In this document: in pieces, positions 9,571 to 17,624 of the stretch
How positions within the stretch are numbered: position 1 is the first letter of the stretch
How the letters are laid out: every line of letters begins with the position of its first letter
Source of the DNA: Planctomycetota bacterium
GTDB lineage: Bacteria; Planctomycetota; UBA1135; GCA-002686595
DNA: 64,000 bases
Assembly (NCBI GenBank): GCA_016220085.1
Contig: JACRIN010000051.1
Location: forward strand, 1 to 64,000
Direction of reading: 5' to 3'
Position numbers and translations under genes: made by a program
The notes under the pieces: generated by a model
Database searches by the model: none
The model's input: only the letters and a program-made list of their open reading frames with translations
Told to the model about the DNA's origin: nothing

Positions 9571-12096
9571 ATGCGCACTCGCGTTCGTTTGCTGCTCGCG
9601 CTCTTGATCGCGCTCGTCGTCGCGGGCGGTTGGTTCTGGCTTCGGCCGACGCCAATCGAGTCCGCGGCGTCCGTTCCGGTCGCGGCGCAAACGGAGCGAG
9701 CGAGCCCTGAGCTCGCCGCCCCCGCCGCCCCCGCCGCACCGATCGTCGCGCCGGTGCGCGAGACCGTCGCCGAGCCCGAGGCGACGCCGACGACGAAGCC
9801 CGAGCCCAAGCTCGCGCGCGTGCGCGGTCGCTGCGTCGCGAAGGAGTCCGGCGCGCCGCTCGCGGGCTGCACGGTGGCGTTCGACGGCATGCCGGGGAAC
9901 TCGGAGGCGATGGAGCGCTACGGCGAGGTCGACTGGACGGACCCCGAGCCGATCGTCACCGGCGCCGACGGCCGCTTCGAGATCGCGTTCGATCCTCCCC
10001 CGCCGTTCCAGCATGGGCTCGACGTCCAAGCGCCGGGTCGCGTTCCGCGCACCGCGCGCTGGCACGCGTTCGAGCCGGGGCAAGTCGAAGACCTCGGCGA
10101 CGTCGAGCTCGCGCTCGGCTACCGCGTCGAAGGCCACGTCGTCGACACCGAGGGCACGCCGATCGAGGGTGTCTACGCGGCGCTCAACGACATGCCGCTG
10201 CCGCTGCGCTCCGACATGGCCGCGAACGACTCGCGCGGCGGAGAAACCGATGGAACGGGCTTCTTCCGCATCGACGTTCCCATCCCTGCGGGCACCTGGC
10301 CGTTCGACCTCCACGCGGAAGGCTACAAGCTGGTTTCGCCCGACACCGTCACCGTCGTCGAAGGCGCCGGCGCCGCGCCGGTGAACGTGATCGCGCGCAG
10401 CATGCCCTCGATCTCCGGCGTCGTCGTCGACGAGACCGGCGCAGCGATCGCGCGCGTCTACGTCCGCGTCGTGATGCATCGTTCGGGCCGCATGGCCTCG
10501 GACTGGACCGATCGCGACGGCCGCTTCACGATCCACGCGGTCGACGACGCGCTCGAGCCCGCGCGACTCGAAATCGACCACGCCGAGGGCTTCGAGCCGT
10601 CCGCCGAGCCGACACCCGCATACGCCTGGGGCACGACCGACGTGCGCATCGAGCTTCGGCGCGCGCGTTCGTTCGAGCTCGTGGTCGTCGAGCGCGCGAG
10701 CGGCACGCCGGTCGAGGAGTACACGGTGACTTGCGAGCGCGTGCGTCAGAACGGCTGGAGCTCGAGCGACAAGCTGACGTTCGGCGGCAAGCATCCCGAC
10801 GGCCGGATGACCGTCGAGGGCGTCGCGCGGGGCACGAATCGGCTCGCGGTGCAGCCCAAGGATCCGTTGCTCGCCGCGAGCAAGCCGCAGCTCCTCGAGA
10901 TCGGCGACGAGGCGATCGCCGCGGTGCGCGTCGAGCTCACGCGGCTCGAGCTCCGTGGCGTCCGCGTCGTCGACGCCGCCAAGCGGCCGATCGCGGGCTC
11001 GAAGGTCGAGCTCGTCCTGCTCGGCAGCGACACGTTCGACGCCGACAGCTGGCTGATCGACGCGCGGCCCGGCCACGGCTCGTTCTCGGGCAATCTCGAC
11101 GACATGCACCAGATCGTCGGCGATGCGGAGAGCGATGCTCGAGGACTGGCGCGCTTGCCGTTCCCCGGATCCGAAGCGAAGCTCGGCCTGCGCGTCACCG
11201 GCGCGGCGCATCCGATGACGATCGTCGCCGAAGCGCGCGTCCCGACCGACGGCTCGCCGCTCGAAGTGATCGTCGCGCCCGGCGGGAAGCTCGCGGGTAG
11301 GTTGCGCGTCGCCGGTTACGCGGCCGGCGAGTTCGGCGTCGAGTTCGAGCTCGTCGGCAGCCGCTCGAACGGACCCGCTGCACGCGCGGAGGTCGGCGCC
11401 GACGGCGGTTTCGCGAGCGAGAGCCTGCTACCCGGCGACTACGAGCTCTTCCTCTCGCTCGAGCACAGGCTGAAGAGCGAGCACGGCTCGAGCGGCTCGC
11501 GGCTGCGCCTCGAACCGGCGCTCGCCACGGCGACGGTCGCCGACGGCAAGACGACCGAAGTCGATGTCGACGGCTCCGCGCTCGACGCGGGCGAAGTGCG
11601 AGGCACGGTGCTCTTGAACGGCGCTGCGTCCGGCGACTGCCGCGTGCGCCTCGTGCGCGACAGCATGCGCTTCGGCCAATTCGTGCCCGATGCGCAAGGT
11701 CGTTTCGTCGCGAGCGCACTTCCGCCGGGCACGTGGCGCGCCGAACTCATCGTCGGCGACTACAAGACCACCGACGGCGACGTGATCGGCTCCGAGGAGA
11801 GTTTCGAGCTCGCTCCCGGCGCGACGGTGACGCGCGACTTCGCGTTCACGCGCCGGCGCGTCACGCTGCTCGTGATCGGCGCCGACGGCGTCACGCCGCT
11901 CGCGAACACCGAGCTCGAGCTCATCAGCGTCAAGGACCAGTCCTTCACCGGTCACCGCACCGACGCGCAGGGCCGCCTGGTGCTCGACCCGGCGCCTACC
12001 GGCGAGATTCGGCTGCAGGCGGGAACGCTCCGATGCCTGCCTCTAACCCTCCCTGACCTGCCGACGGAAGTGCGCGTCGAGCTCCAAGGCCGGTGA
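9571..12096 (+). CDS. Carboxypeptidase-regulatory-like domain protein
   Basis: An 841-residue protein with one N-terminal helix (LLLALLIALVVAGGWFWL) that serves as a signal anchor, a Pro/Ala-rich linker (about 28-85) and then successive beta-sandwich modules of the CarboxypepD_reg/SD-repeat type. Typical pieces are VRGRCVAKESGAPLAGCTV, GYRVEGHVVDTEGTPIEGVY, SISGVVVDETGAAIARVYV and LRGVRVVDAAKRPIAGSKV, each followed by a DG.F/DGRF turn. These domains are structural or adhesive and carry no catalytic residues. The start is chosen at the ATG behind GGAGG (9559-9563); an upstream GTG at 9544 is possible. A smaller protein with the same architecture starts at 17625. Confidence 0.85.
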   Translation: MRTRVRLLLALLIALVVAGGWFWLRPTPIESAASVPVAAQTERASPELAAPAAPAAPIVAPVRETVAEPEATPTTKPEPKLARVRGRCVAKESGAPLAGCTVAFDGMPGNSEAMERYGEVDWTDPEPIVTGADGRFEIAFDPPPPFQHGLDVQAPGRVPRTARWHAFEPGQVEDLGDVELALGYRVEGHVVDTEGTPIEGVYAALNDMPLPLRSDMAANDSRGGETDGTGFFRIDVPIPAGTWPFDLHAEGYKLVSPDTVTVVEGAGAAPVNVIARSMPSISGVVVDETGAAIARVYVRVVMHRSGRMASDWTDRDGRFTIHAVDDALEPARLEIDHAEGFEPSAEPTPAYAWGTTDVRIELRRARSFELVVVERASGTPVEEYTVTCERVRQNGWSSSDKLTFGGKHPDGRMTVEGVARGTNRLAVQPKDPLLAASKPQLLEIGDEAIAAVRVELTRLELRGVRVVDAAKRPIAGSKVELVLLGSDTFDADSWLIDARPGHGSFSGNLDDMHQIVGDAESDARGLARLPFPGSEAKLGLRVTGAAHPMTIVAEARVPTDGSPLEVIVAPGGKLAGRLRVAGYAAGEFGVEFELVGSRSNGPAARAEVGADGGFASESLLPGDYELFLSLEHRLKSEHGSSGSRLRLEPALATATVADGKTTEVDVDGSALDAGEVRGTVLLNGAASGDCRVRLVRDSMRFGQFVPDAQGRFVASALPPGTWRAELIVGDYKTTDGDVIGSEESFELAPGATVTRDFAFTRRRVTLLVIGADGVTPLANTELELISVKDQSFTGHRTDAQGRLVLDPAPTGEIRLQAGTLRCLPLTLPDLPTEVRVELQGR

Positions 12097-12215
12097 CCGG
12101 CGCCGCACGCGGGCCGTACGGGCCGCGTTTCTCTCAGCGCGTACACGCCTCCGCCGCCGCCCGAGCTAACCTCGGCACTCGTCCGAGTTCGCACCCTTCG
12201 CCCAGGAGTGATCCG

Positions 12216-13280
12216 ATGTTCCTTCGCTTTGCACTCGCTTGTGTCGCACTGCTCCCCTTCGCGCCCGCCGTCGACGCGCAAGCCGCGCAGAAGGCGGAAA
12301 CCCAGGTCACGCTCAAGACCGGCATGCCCGCGCCCGCGCTGTCGGTCGAGAAGTGGGTCAAGGGCTCGCCCGTCGCGAGCTTCGAGAAGGGCAAGGTCTA
12401 CGTCGTCGAGTTCTGGGCGACGTGGTGCGGCCCGTGCATCGCAGGGATGCCTCACCTCTCCTCGCTGCAGCGCGAGTACGCCGCGAAGAACGTCACGATC
12501 ATCGGCATGACCAGCCTCGACTCGCGCGGCAACGATCTCGCCGCCGTCGAGAAGATGGTCGCCGAGAAGGGCGACGGCATGGGGTACACGGTCGCGTGGG
12601 ACACCGCGCGCAAGACCAACGAGGCCTACATGAAGGCCGCCGGGCAGAACGGGATCCCGTGCTGCTTCCTGGTCGATCAGACCGGCACGATCGCGTACAT
12701 CGGCCACCCGATGAACGTCGACTTGCCGCTCCGCCAAGTCGTCGCGGGCACATGGGACATCGAGAAGGGCACCGCGATGCTCGCCGACGTGAAAACGCGG
12801 ATGAGCGCCATCTACAAGCAGGTGGACAGTGATCCGGCGGCGGCGCTGAAGAAGCTCGACGAGCTCGTCGCGAAGTACCCCGACGTCGCCGCGGACTACG
12901 AGTCGATCCGCTTCGACTTGTTGCTCGCCACCAACGACTTCAAGGCCGCGTACAAGCTCGGCGCGAAGCTCGTCGACGCCGCGATCGAGCACAAGGACTC
13001 CGCCGAGCTCAACAAACTCGCGTGGGCGATCGTCGATCCCGAGGCCAAGCTCGCCGAGCGCGACCTCGACCTCGCCCTGTGCGCCGCCCAGAAGGCCGTC
13101 GAGCTCACCGAGTGGAAGGACGGCTCGATCCTCGACACGCTCGCGCGCGTGCACGCGACCAAGGGCGACCTCGCGAAAGCGATCGAGCTCCAGACCAAGG
13201 CGGTCGAAGTCTCCAGCGGGCAGCTCAGGAAGGGGCTCGAAGGCGTGCTTGCCGAGTACATGGGCAAGAAAGCGCAGTAG
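12216..13280 (+). CDS. TlpA-like thioredoxin-fold protein with helical C-terminus
   Basis: An exported disulfide oxidoreductase of 354 residues. A signal peptide (LRFALACVALLPFAPAVDAQ) is followed by an AhpC/TlpA thioredoxin domain (about 35-180) with the redox motif WCGPC in EFWATWCGPCIAGMPHL, a central GMTSLD segment and the cis-Pro region QNGIPCCFLVD. The C-terminal ~160 residues are helical with TPR-like spacing (ALKKLDELVAKYPDVAADYE; LAKAIELQTKAVEVS). The extra CC next to the cis-proline is unusual. AGGAG at 12204-12208 sets the ATG. A strong hairpin follows the stop. Confidence 0.9.
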   Translation: MFLRFALACVALLPFAPAVDAQAAQKAETQVTLKTGMPAPALSVEKWVKGSPVASFEKGKVYVVEFWATWCGPCIAGMPHLSSLQREYAAKNVTIIGMTSLDSRGNDLAAVEKMVAEKGDGMGYTVAWDTARKTNEAYMKAAGQNGIPCCFLVDQTGTIAYIGHPMNVDLPLRQVVAGTWDIEKGTAMLADVKTRMSAIYKQVDSDPAAALKKLDELVAKYPDVAADYESIRFDLLLATNDFKAAYKLGAKLVDAAIEHKDSAELNKLAWAIVDPEAKLAERDLDLALCAAQKAVELTEWKDGSILDTLARVHATKGDLAKAIELQTKAVEVSSGQLRKGLEGVLAEYMGKKAQ

Positions 13281-13307
13281 GTCGCTTCGCGGCTTGGCCG
13301 CAGCTCG

Positions 13308-13347
13308 GCGCGCGCCCGCTCGGAGACGGCTCCGGACGGGCGCGCGC
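13308..13347 (+). terminator. Strong hairpin after the TlpA-like gene
   Basis: An 11-bp perfect stem (gcgcgcgcccg/cgggcgcgcgc) with an 18-nt loop starts 28 bases after the stop codon and is followed by gctttggg. It looks like a factor-independent terminator with a weak T tract. Confidence 0.55.
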
Positions 13348-13487
13348 GCTTTGGGACGGGCTCTCGCGCCCTGGGTACTCGTACCCCCCCGCCCGCCGCC
13401 GCGGTGCGTATCTCCGGAGGGCGCAGACGGGCGTAGCCTGAACCGGCAGTCCGCGCAAACGCGCCTTGGACTCGCACGGAGGACGCG

Positions 13488-13730
13488 ATGAACCACTCGA
13501 ACGGCCAGGGATGTGAGACCAAGCGGTTTCTGATCGACAGCAAGCTGGTCGATTGCCGCCGGCTCGAGCGACCGCTTCCGGTCGGAGAGCACCTCAAGTG
13601 TCCCTACTGCTTCGGCACGACGGCTCAGGTTGCGAGCGGTCCGCGCGAATGCTTCTGCGACTTCAAGAAGGGTCGCGATCCCGTCCACTTCGGTTTCCCC
13701 GAGGAAAACGTGCGCGACATCGAGGGCTGA
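13488..13730 (+). CDS. Small Cys-rich protein (putative zinc ribbon)
   Basis: An 80-residue soluble protein of unknown function. It has a CPYC pair at 38-41 and a CFC pair at 55-57, spaced as in a zinc ribbon, plus lone cysteines at 9 and 23. GGAGGA at 13478-13483 lies at ideal distance from the ATG, and a strong hairpin follows the stop, so it appears to be a free-standing expressed gene. No signal peptide or membrane segment is present. Zinc binding is inference from Cys spacing. Confidence 0.72.
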   Translation: MNHSNGQGCETKRFLIDSKLVDCRRLERPLPVGEHLKCPYCFGTTAQVASGPRECFCDFKKGRDPVHFGFPEENVRDIEG

Positions 13731-13747
13731 CGAGACTCCTGAAAGGC

Positions 13748-13782
13748 GCGTGGCGCGGGCCCGGCGACGGACCGCGCCACGC
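13748..13782 (+). terminator. Hairpin after the small Cys-rich gene
   Basis: An 11-bp perfect stem (gcgtggcgcgg/ccgcgccacgc) with a 13-nt loop lies 17 bases after the stop codon. There is no long T tract. Confidence 0.5.
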
Positions 13783-13915
13783 TGCTGTTCGTGGAGCGCG
13801 TGAAGGGCCCGAGTGAGTTGATTTGCTGTCGCGCGAGTCGGTTGTTCGGCGCGTGGGTCGGTGTGCGGGTCGGCGCGCGAACGGCGAGCGGGCGGCTCGT
13901 GGTTCGACGAGTCGA

Positions 13916-14011
13916 GGTCCGCGGTTGCTCGACGCAACCGTGTTTGTCCGGAGCAGCCGTGTTTGCTCGGCGGATCCGCGCGTGCTCCGTGCGTCCGCAA
14001 TTGCTCGGTGC
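13916..14011. repeat. Five degenerate ~19-bp tandem repeats
   Basis: Five consecutive units share the core CCGyGnTTGCTCGG (one unit has TTGTCCGG) and vary in length from 18 to 20 bp. The array lies in a 393-nt gap without a recognisable gene, between the hairpin of the Cys-rich gene and that of the GTPase gene, and is visibly less GC-rich than its surroundings. The function is unknown. Confidence 0.5.
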
Positions 14012-14060
14012 ACCTGCGTTCTCGCACTGCGGCGCCGCGACACACCGGCACACCGACACA

Positions 14061-14104
14061 CGCGCGGCCCGCGCCGTGGAGCTCTCCACGACACGGGCCG
14101 CGCG
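14061..14104 (-). terminator. Two-tier hairpin after the GTPase gene
   Basis: An outer 11-bp stem (cgcgcggcccg/cgggccgcgcg) encloses an inner 7-bp stem (cgtggag/ctccacg). It starts 20 bases beyond the minus-strand stop codon at 14124, fitting a terminator for that gene. Confidence 0.5.
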
Positions 14105-14123
14105 AACGAATGCGCGAGGCCGA

Positions 14124-15458
14124 CTACACGCCGACCGCGCCGCGGCGCTTGTTGACGACGGCGAGCACGCGCTCGCGGAACGCCGCGCCGCGCTCGACCG
14201 AGTCGTAGGTCACGCGCTGCGACGGCTTCTTGATCTTGACGATGCGCGCGAGGTCGATCGGCGTACCGATCAGGACCAGGTCGCAGTCGACCTTCGCGAG
14301 CGTCGCCTCGAGGTCGTGCACCTGCTGCGTGCCGTAGCCCATCGCGGGCAGCAGCGCGCCGATCTTCGGGTACTTCTTGAACGTGTCGGCGAGCTCGCCG
14401 ACCAAGTACGGCCGCGGATCGACCAGGCTCGCCGCGCCCCATTTGCGCGCTGCGACGGTCGCGGCGCCGAACTGCATCTCACCGTGCGTCAGCGTCGGGC
14501 CATCCTCGACCGCGAGCACGCGCTTGCCGCGGATCGCGTTCGGATCGGGCACGCGCACCGGCGATTCGGCCAGGACGACCGTCGCCTTCGGATTGAGCTC
14601 GCGCGCGTTCTTCTCGATCTCCGCGATGCCCGCGGGCGTCGCCGTGTCGACCTTGTTGATCAAGAGCAGGTCGCAGCGCTCGAAGTTGACGCGCCCGGGG
14701 AAGTAACCGAGCTCGTGCCCCGGCCGGTGCGGATCGGCGACCGTGATCCAGAGGTCGGGCTTGTAGAACGGCGTGTCGTTGTTGCCGCCGTCCCAGAGGA
14801 TCACGTCGGCTTCCTTCTCCGCCGAGTCGAGGATCGCCTGGTAGTCGACGCCGGCGTACACGATCGCGCCCGCGGCGATGTGCGGCTCGTACTCCTCCAT
14901 CTCCTCGATCGTGCACTCGTGCTTCGCGAGATCGGCGATCGTCGCGAAGCGTTGCACCTTCTGACGCTCGAGGTCGCCGTACGGCATCGGGTGACGAATC
15001 ACGATCGTGCGGAGCCCCTGCTCGCGCAAGATCGACACCACGCGACGGCTCGTCTGGCTCTTGCCGCAACCGGTGCGCACCGCGCAGACGGCGATCACGG
15101 GCTTCTTCGAGCGGATCATGCTCGCGTCGACATCGAACGCCTTGAACGACGCGCCCGCGGCCTCGACGCGGCGCCGGCGCTCTTCGAAGTACGCGTTGGC
15201 GACGTCGGAGTACGCGAAGACGACCTCCTCGACGCCGAGCTTCCGGATCAGGTCGACGAGCTCCTCCTCCGGCCGGATCGGAATCCCTTGCGGATAGCCG
15301 GGCCCGGCGAGCGCGGCCGGATAGCGACGATCCTCGATATGCGGGATCTGCGTCGCGGTGAACGCGACGACTTGGACGTCGCTCCTTCCGCGGTAGCACG
15401 TGTTGAAGACGTGGAAGTCCCGTCCCGCCGCGCCCATGATCAGCACCTTTTTCGCCAT
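14124..15458 (-). CDS. COG2403-type GTPase (cyclic 2,3-diphosphoglycerate synthetase-like)
   Basis: A cytosolic P-loop protein of 444 residues. The N-terminus is a Rossmann-like segment (KKVLIMGAAGRDFHVFN), followed by a CoA-binding-like region with IPHIEDRRYP. The nucleotide-binding part has AVRTGCGKSQTSR in place of a canonical Walker A, WDGGNND as the Walker B region and LLINKVD as the guanine-specificity NKxD motif. This combination marks the family that includes archaeal cyclic 2,3-diphosphoglycerate synthetase; bacterial members have no settled function. AAAGGAG (15468-15474 on this strand) fixes the ATG, excluding a 44-codon extension. A two-tier hairpin follows the stop. Confidence 0.85.
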   Translation of the reverse strand: MAKKVLIMGAAGRDFHVFNTCYRGRSDVQVVAFTATQIPHIEDRRYPAALAGPGYPQGIPIRPEEELVDLIRKLGVEEVVFAYSDVANAYFEERRRRVEAAGASFKAFDVDASMIRSKKPVIAVCAVRTGCGKSQTSRRVVSILREQGLRTIVIRHPMPYGDLERQKVQRFATIADLAKHECTIEEMEEYEPHIAAGAIVYAGVDYQAILDSAEKEADVILWDGGNNDTPFYKPDLWITVADPHRPGHELGYFPGRVNFERCDLLLINKVDTATPAGIAEIEKNARELNPKATVVLAESPVRVPDPNAIRGKRVLAVEDGPTLTHGEMQFGAATVAARKWGAASLVDPRPYLVGELADTFKKYPKIGALLPAMGYGTQQVHDLEATLAKVDCDLVLIGTPIDLARIVKIKKPSQRVTYDSVERGAAFRERVLAVVNKRRGAVGV

Positions 15459-15707
15459 GACGAACAGCTCCTTTCGGGGATAGCGTCGGCCTCGCGATCG
15501 GCCGGATCGGCCGCGTTCGGCGAATAGACCTGGAGGATCCCACTCTTCGACGCGAACCGCTCCGCTCCGGAGCGCACACCGGCACTCCAACTTGTTCGTA
15601 GCGGCGTGGCGTGCGAAGCCGGGTGTCGAAGTGCGGAGGCGCTGGCGCGTCGTCCGACGGCGCGCGCGAGCGAGTCGTTCGCGCGCGGCCGCCGCGGGAC
15701 GCGCGGA

Positions 15708-16148
15708 CTATCCGCCGAACTGACGGAGGTGGTGGTCGACGTGCTTCCACGCGAGTCGACACCAGCCCGAGTGCGTCAGCGGTCCGAAGTACGGATGCGC
15801 CGCCGTGGTCGGGACCGTCGCGAGTCGCTTCAGGAGCGTCTCGACGTCAGCGACCTCGCGCGCCCAGTCCGACGGCGCGCTCGCCAGCATCTCCGGAGCC
15901 GTCTCGATCTTGCCGCGCGGCGGCGCGATCGGCGAGTAGACCACCAGCCACTTGACCAGCGTCCGAGTCGCGAAGTTGTCGACGCGCTTCACCGGTCGCT
16001 CCCCGAGCGCGACGCGCAGCGAGTCCGCGAGATGGCAGACCATGCGGGGCGCGTCGAACTTGCCCCAGAGCGCGCTCGAGTTCGGTTGGATTCGACGCAC
16101 GCGCTGCAAGAGCGCGTCGCGGTCGGACGGGTCGAGTATCGTCGGCAT
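15708..16148 (-). CDS. DUF1569 (DinB-superfamily) protein
   Basis: A 146-residue protein with the DUF1569 signature: an N-terminal helix ending in WGKFDAPRMVCHLADSLR, a central PRGKI segment, HPYFGPLTHSGW and a C-terminal KHVDHHLRQFG. The three histidine positions (CHL, HP and DHH) are the expected metal ligands of the DinB-like four-helix bundle. The family probably includes thiol-dependent metalloenzymes, but no substrate is known. It stands alone between two minus-strand genes, with gaps of about 250 and 146 bases. Confidence 0.85.
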   Translation of the reverse strand: MPTILDPSDRDALLQRVRRIQPNSSALWGKFDAPRMVCHLADSLRVALGERPVKRVDNFATRTLVKWLVVYSPIAPPRGKIETAPEMLASAPSDWAREVADVETLLKRLATVPTTAAHPYFGPLTHSGWCRLAWKHVDHHLRQFGG

Positions 16149-16294
16149 GCGATGGAGATCCGAGTTTGGAGGAATCGGATCCTACGAAACGGACGCGAGC
16201 CGCCGAAGCCGAGACTGTTCTCGCGGCGCCGTCGGACACGCTCGCGGACGATCCGCGCGGCATTCGCCGTCGCCGCGCCGCCGCTGGGCGGGAG

Positions 16295-17464
16295 CTACGC
16301 CGAGTGGCGCGAGGGCGAAGCGTCGGCGTCCGGGCGGTCGGCGAGCGCGCGGTGCAGCGCGCGGCCGAGGGGCGTCGCGAGACTCTTCGCCTCCGCAGCC
16401 ATCGCGCGGAACGATTCTTCCGCGGGCGCTTCGTCGGCGCCGATCGCGCGGCCGTCGCCGTGCTTGAGCGAGAGCGCGAGCCGCTCGCGCTGCGCGTCGA
16501 GCGCGACGACGCGCACCGAGACGCGATCGCCGGCGGAGAGCAACGCGCCGAGATCTCGCTGGCCGCGCAGCTCGGCTTCGGCGTTCGGCACCAGCCCCTC
16601 GATGCCCGGCGCGACCAACACGAACGCGCCGAACGGCAGCACGCGCTTGATCGTGCCTTCGACGATCCGTCCGAGCGGCAGACGCGTCGCGGCGTGCTGC
16701 CACGGGTTCGGCAGCGTCTGCTTCAAGCCGAGCGCGACACGCGAGCCGCCGCCGCGCACCGCGAGCACCTTGCAGTGCAGCGCTTGACCGACGCGGAAGA
16801 GCGCCGCCGGATGCTCGACGCGCTCGTAGGCGAGGTTCGAGACGTGGATCAGCCCCTCGAGCCCGTCGCCGAGCGCGACGAACACGCCGAACGGCTCGAT
16901 GCGCGTGATGTGGCCGGGCACGGTCTGGCCGATCGCGAGCGCGCCGGCTCGGCGTTGGCGCTCGTCGACGCGCTCGCGTTGCAGGACGAGCTTGCGCGAG
17001 ACGAGCACGCGCTGGCGCTCGTGGTCGACTTGGATCACCTCGCACACGAGCGTCTTCCCGACCAGCACGTCGGTGCGCTCGTCGCGCGCGAGCCCGGTGT
17101 GCGACTTCGGCATGAACGCGTGCAGCGGGCCGATCTTGAGCTCGAGCCCGTCGCGCTCGGCGCGGATCGCGCGCGCGTGGACGAGATCGCCGGCCTCCAT
17201 GCTCTCCCACGTCGCGAGACTCCGCGATTCACGCCGTTGCAGCACCCAGAGCCCGTCCTCGCGACCGCGCAGCGTGAACTCGTACTCCTCGCCGACTTCC
17301 GGCATGCGCTCGAAGTCGCGCGACGAGATCACGCCCTGCATCCGCGGTCCGAGCTCGACGAAGACGTCACGGCCGTACACGCCGACGACGGTCCCTCTCC
17401 ACACTTTGAGCGTGTGTTCGCCGTGCTCCACTTCGGACGCGCGACTCGGTCGATCCCTTCGCAT
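16295..17464 (-). CDS. Multi-S1-domain RNA-binding protein (ribosomal protein S1-like)
   Basis: A 389-residue cytosolic protein built of four S1/OB-fold RNA-binding domains. Best seen are WRGTVVGVYGRDVFVELG, VPGHITRIEPFGVFVALGDG with LIHVSNLAYERVEHP, and VEGTIKRVLPFGAFVLVAPG with LVPNAE; the second domain (GDLVHARAIRAERDGLELKI, AFMPKSH) is more divergent. Family members bind mRNA in translation initiation or RNA turnover. Ribosomal S1 usually has six repeats, so this is a shorter S1-like paralogue. A GTG at 17512 would add 16 residues, but those codons (cta, gca, cca) look non-coding. It is divergent from the next gene. Confidence 0.87.
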   Translation of the reverse strand: MRRDRPSRASEVEHGEHTLKVWRGTVVGVYGRDVFVELGPRMQGVISSRDFERMPEVGEEYEFTLRGREDGLWVLQRRESRSLATWESMEAGDLVHARAIRAERDGLELKIGPLHAFMPKSHTGLARDERTDVLVGKTLVCEVIQVDHERQRVLVSRKLVLQRERVDERQRRAGALAIGQTVPGHITRIEPFGVFVALGDGLEGLIHVSNLAYERVEHPAALFRVGQALHCKVLAVRGGGSRVALGLKQTLPNPWQHAATRLPLGRIVEGTIKRVLPFGAFVLVAPGIEGLVPNAEAELRGQRDLGALLSAGDRVSVRVVALDAQRERLALSLKHGDGRAIGADEAPAEESFRAMAAEAKSLATPLGRALHRALADRPDADASPSRHSA

Positions 17465-17624
17465 GGCTCGATCGGATGGGTCGGATGCTAGCACGGGTTC
17501 GGCGGCGTCCACAGGCGTCGAATCCGGTCGCTCGACGAGGCTCGAAGCGTCTTCGCGCGGACGTTTGACGAGCTCGCGCCGATCGACGAGGCTCTAGTCG
17601 ACCCGACTTCCCCCTGGAGACGCC

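Noticed and set aside
13916-14011. CRISPR-like repeat array
   Set aside because: Units are 18-20 bp, degenerate and directly abutting without spacers, and no cas gene is near.
14100-15600. Long plus-strand open frame opposite the COG2403-type GTPase gene
   Set aside because: It is Arg-rich with no start signal or domain; it is the complementary frame of a clearly conserved gene, a routine effect of extreme GC3.
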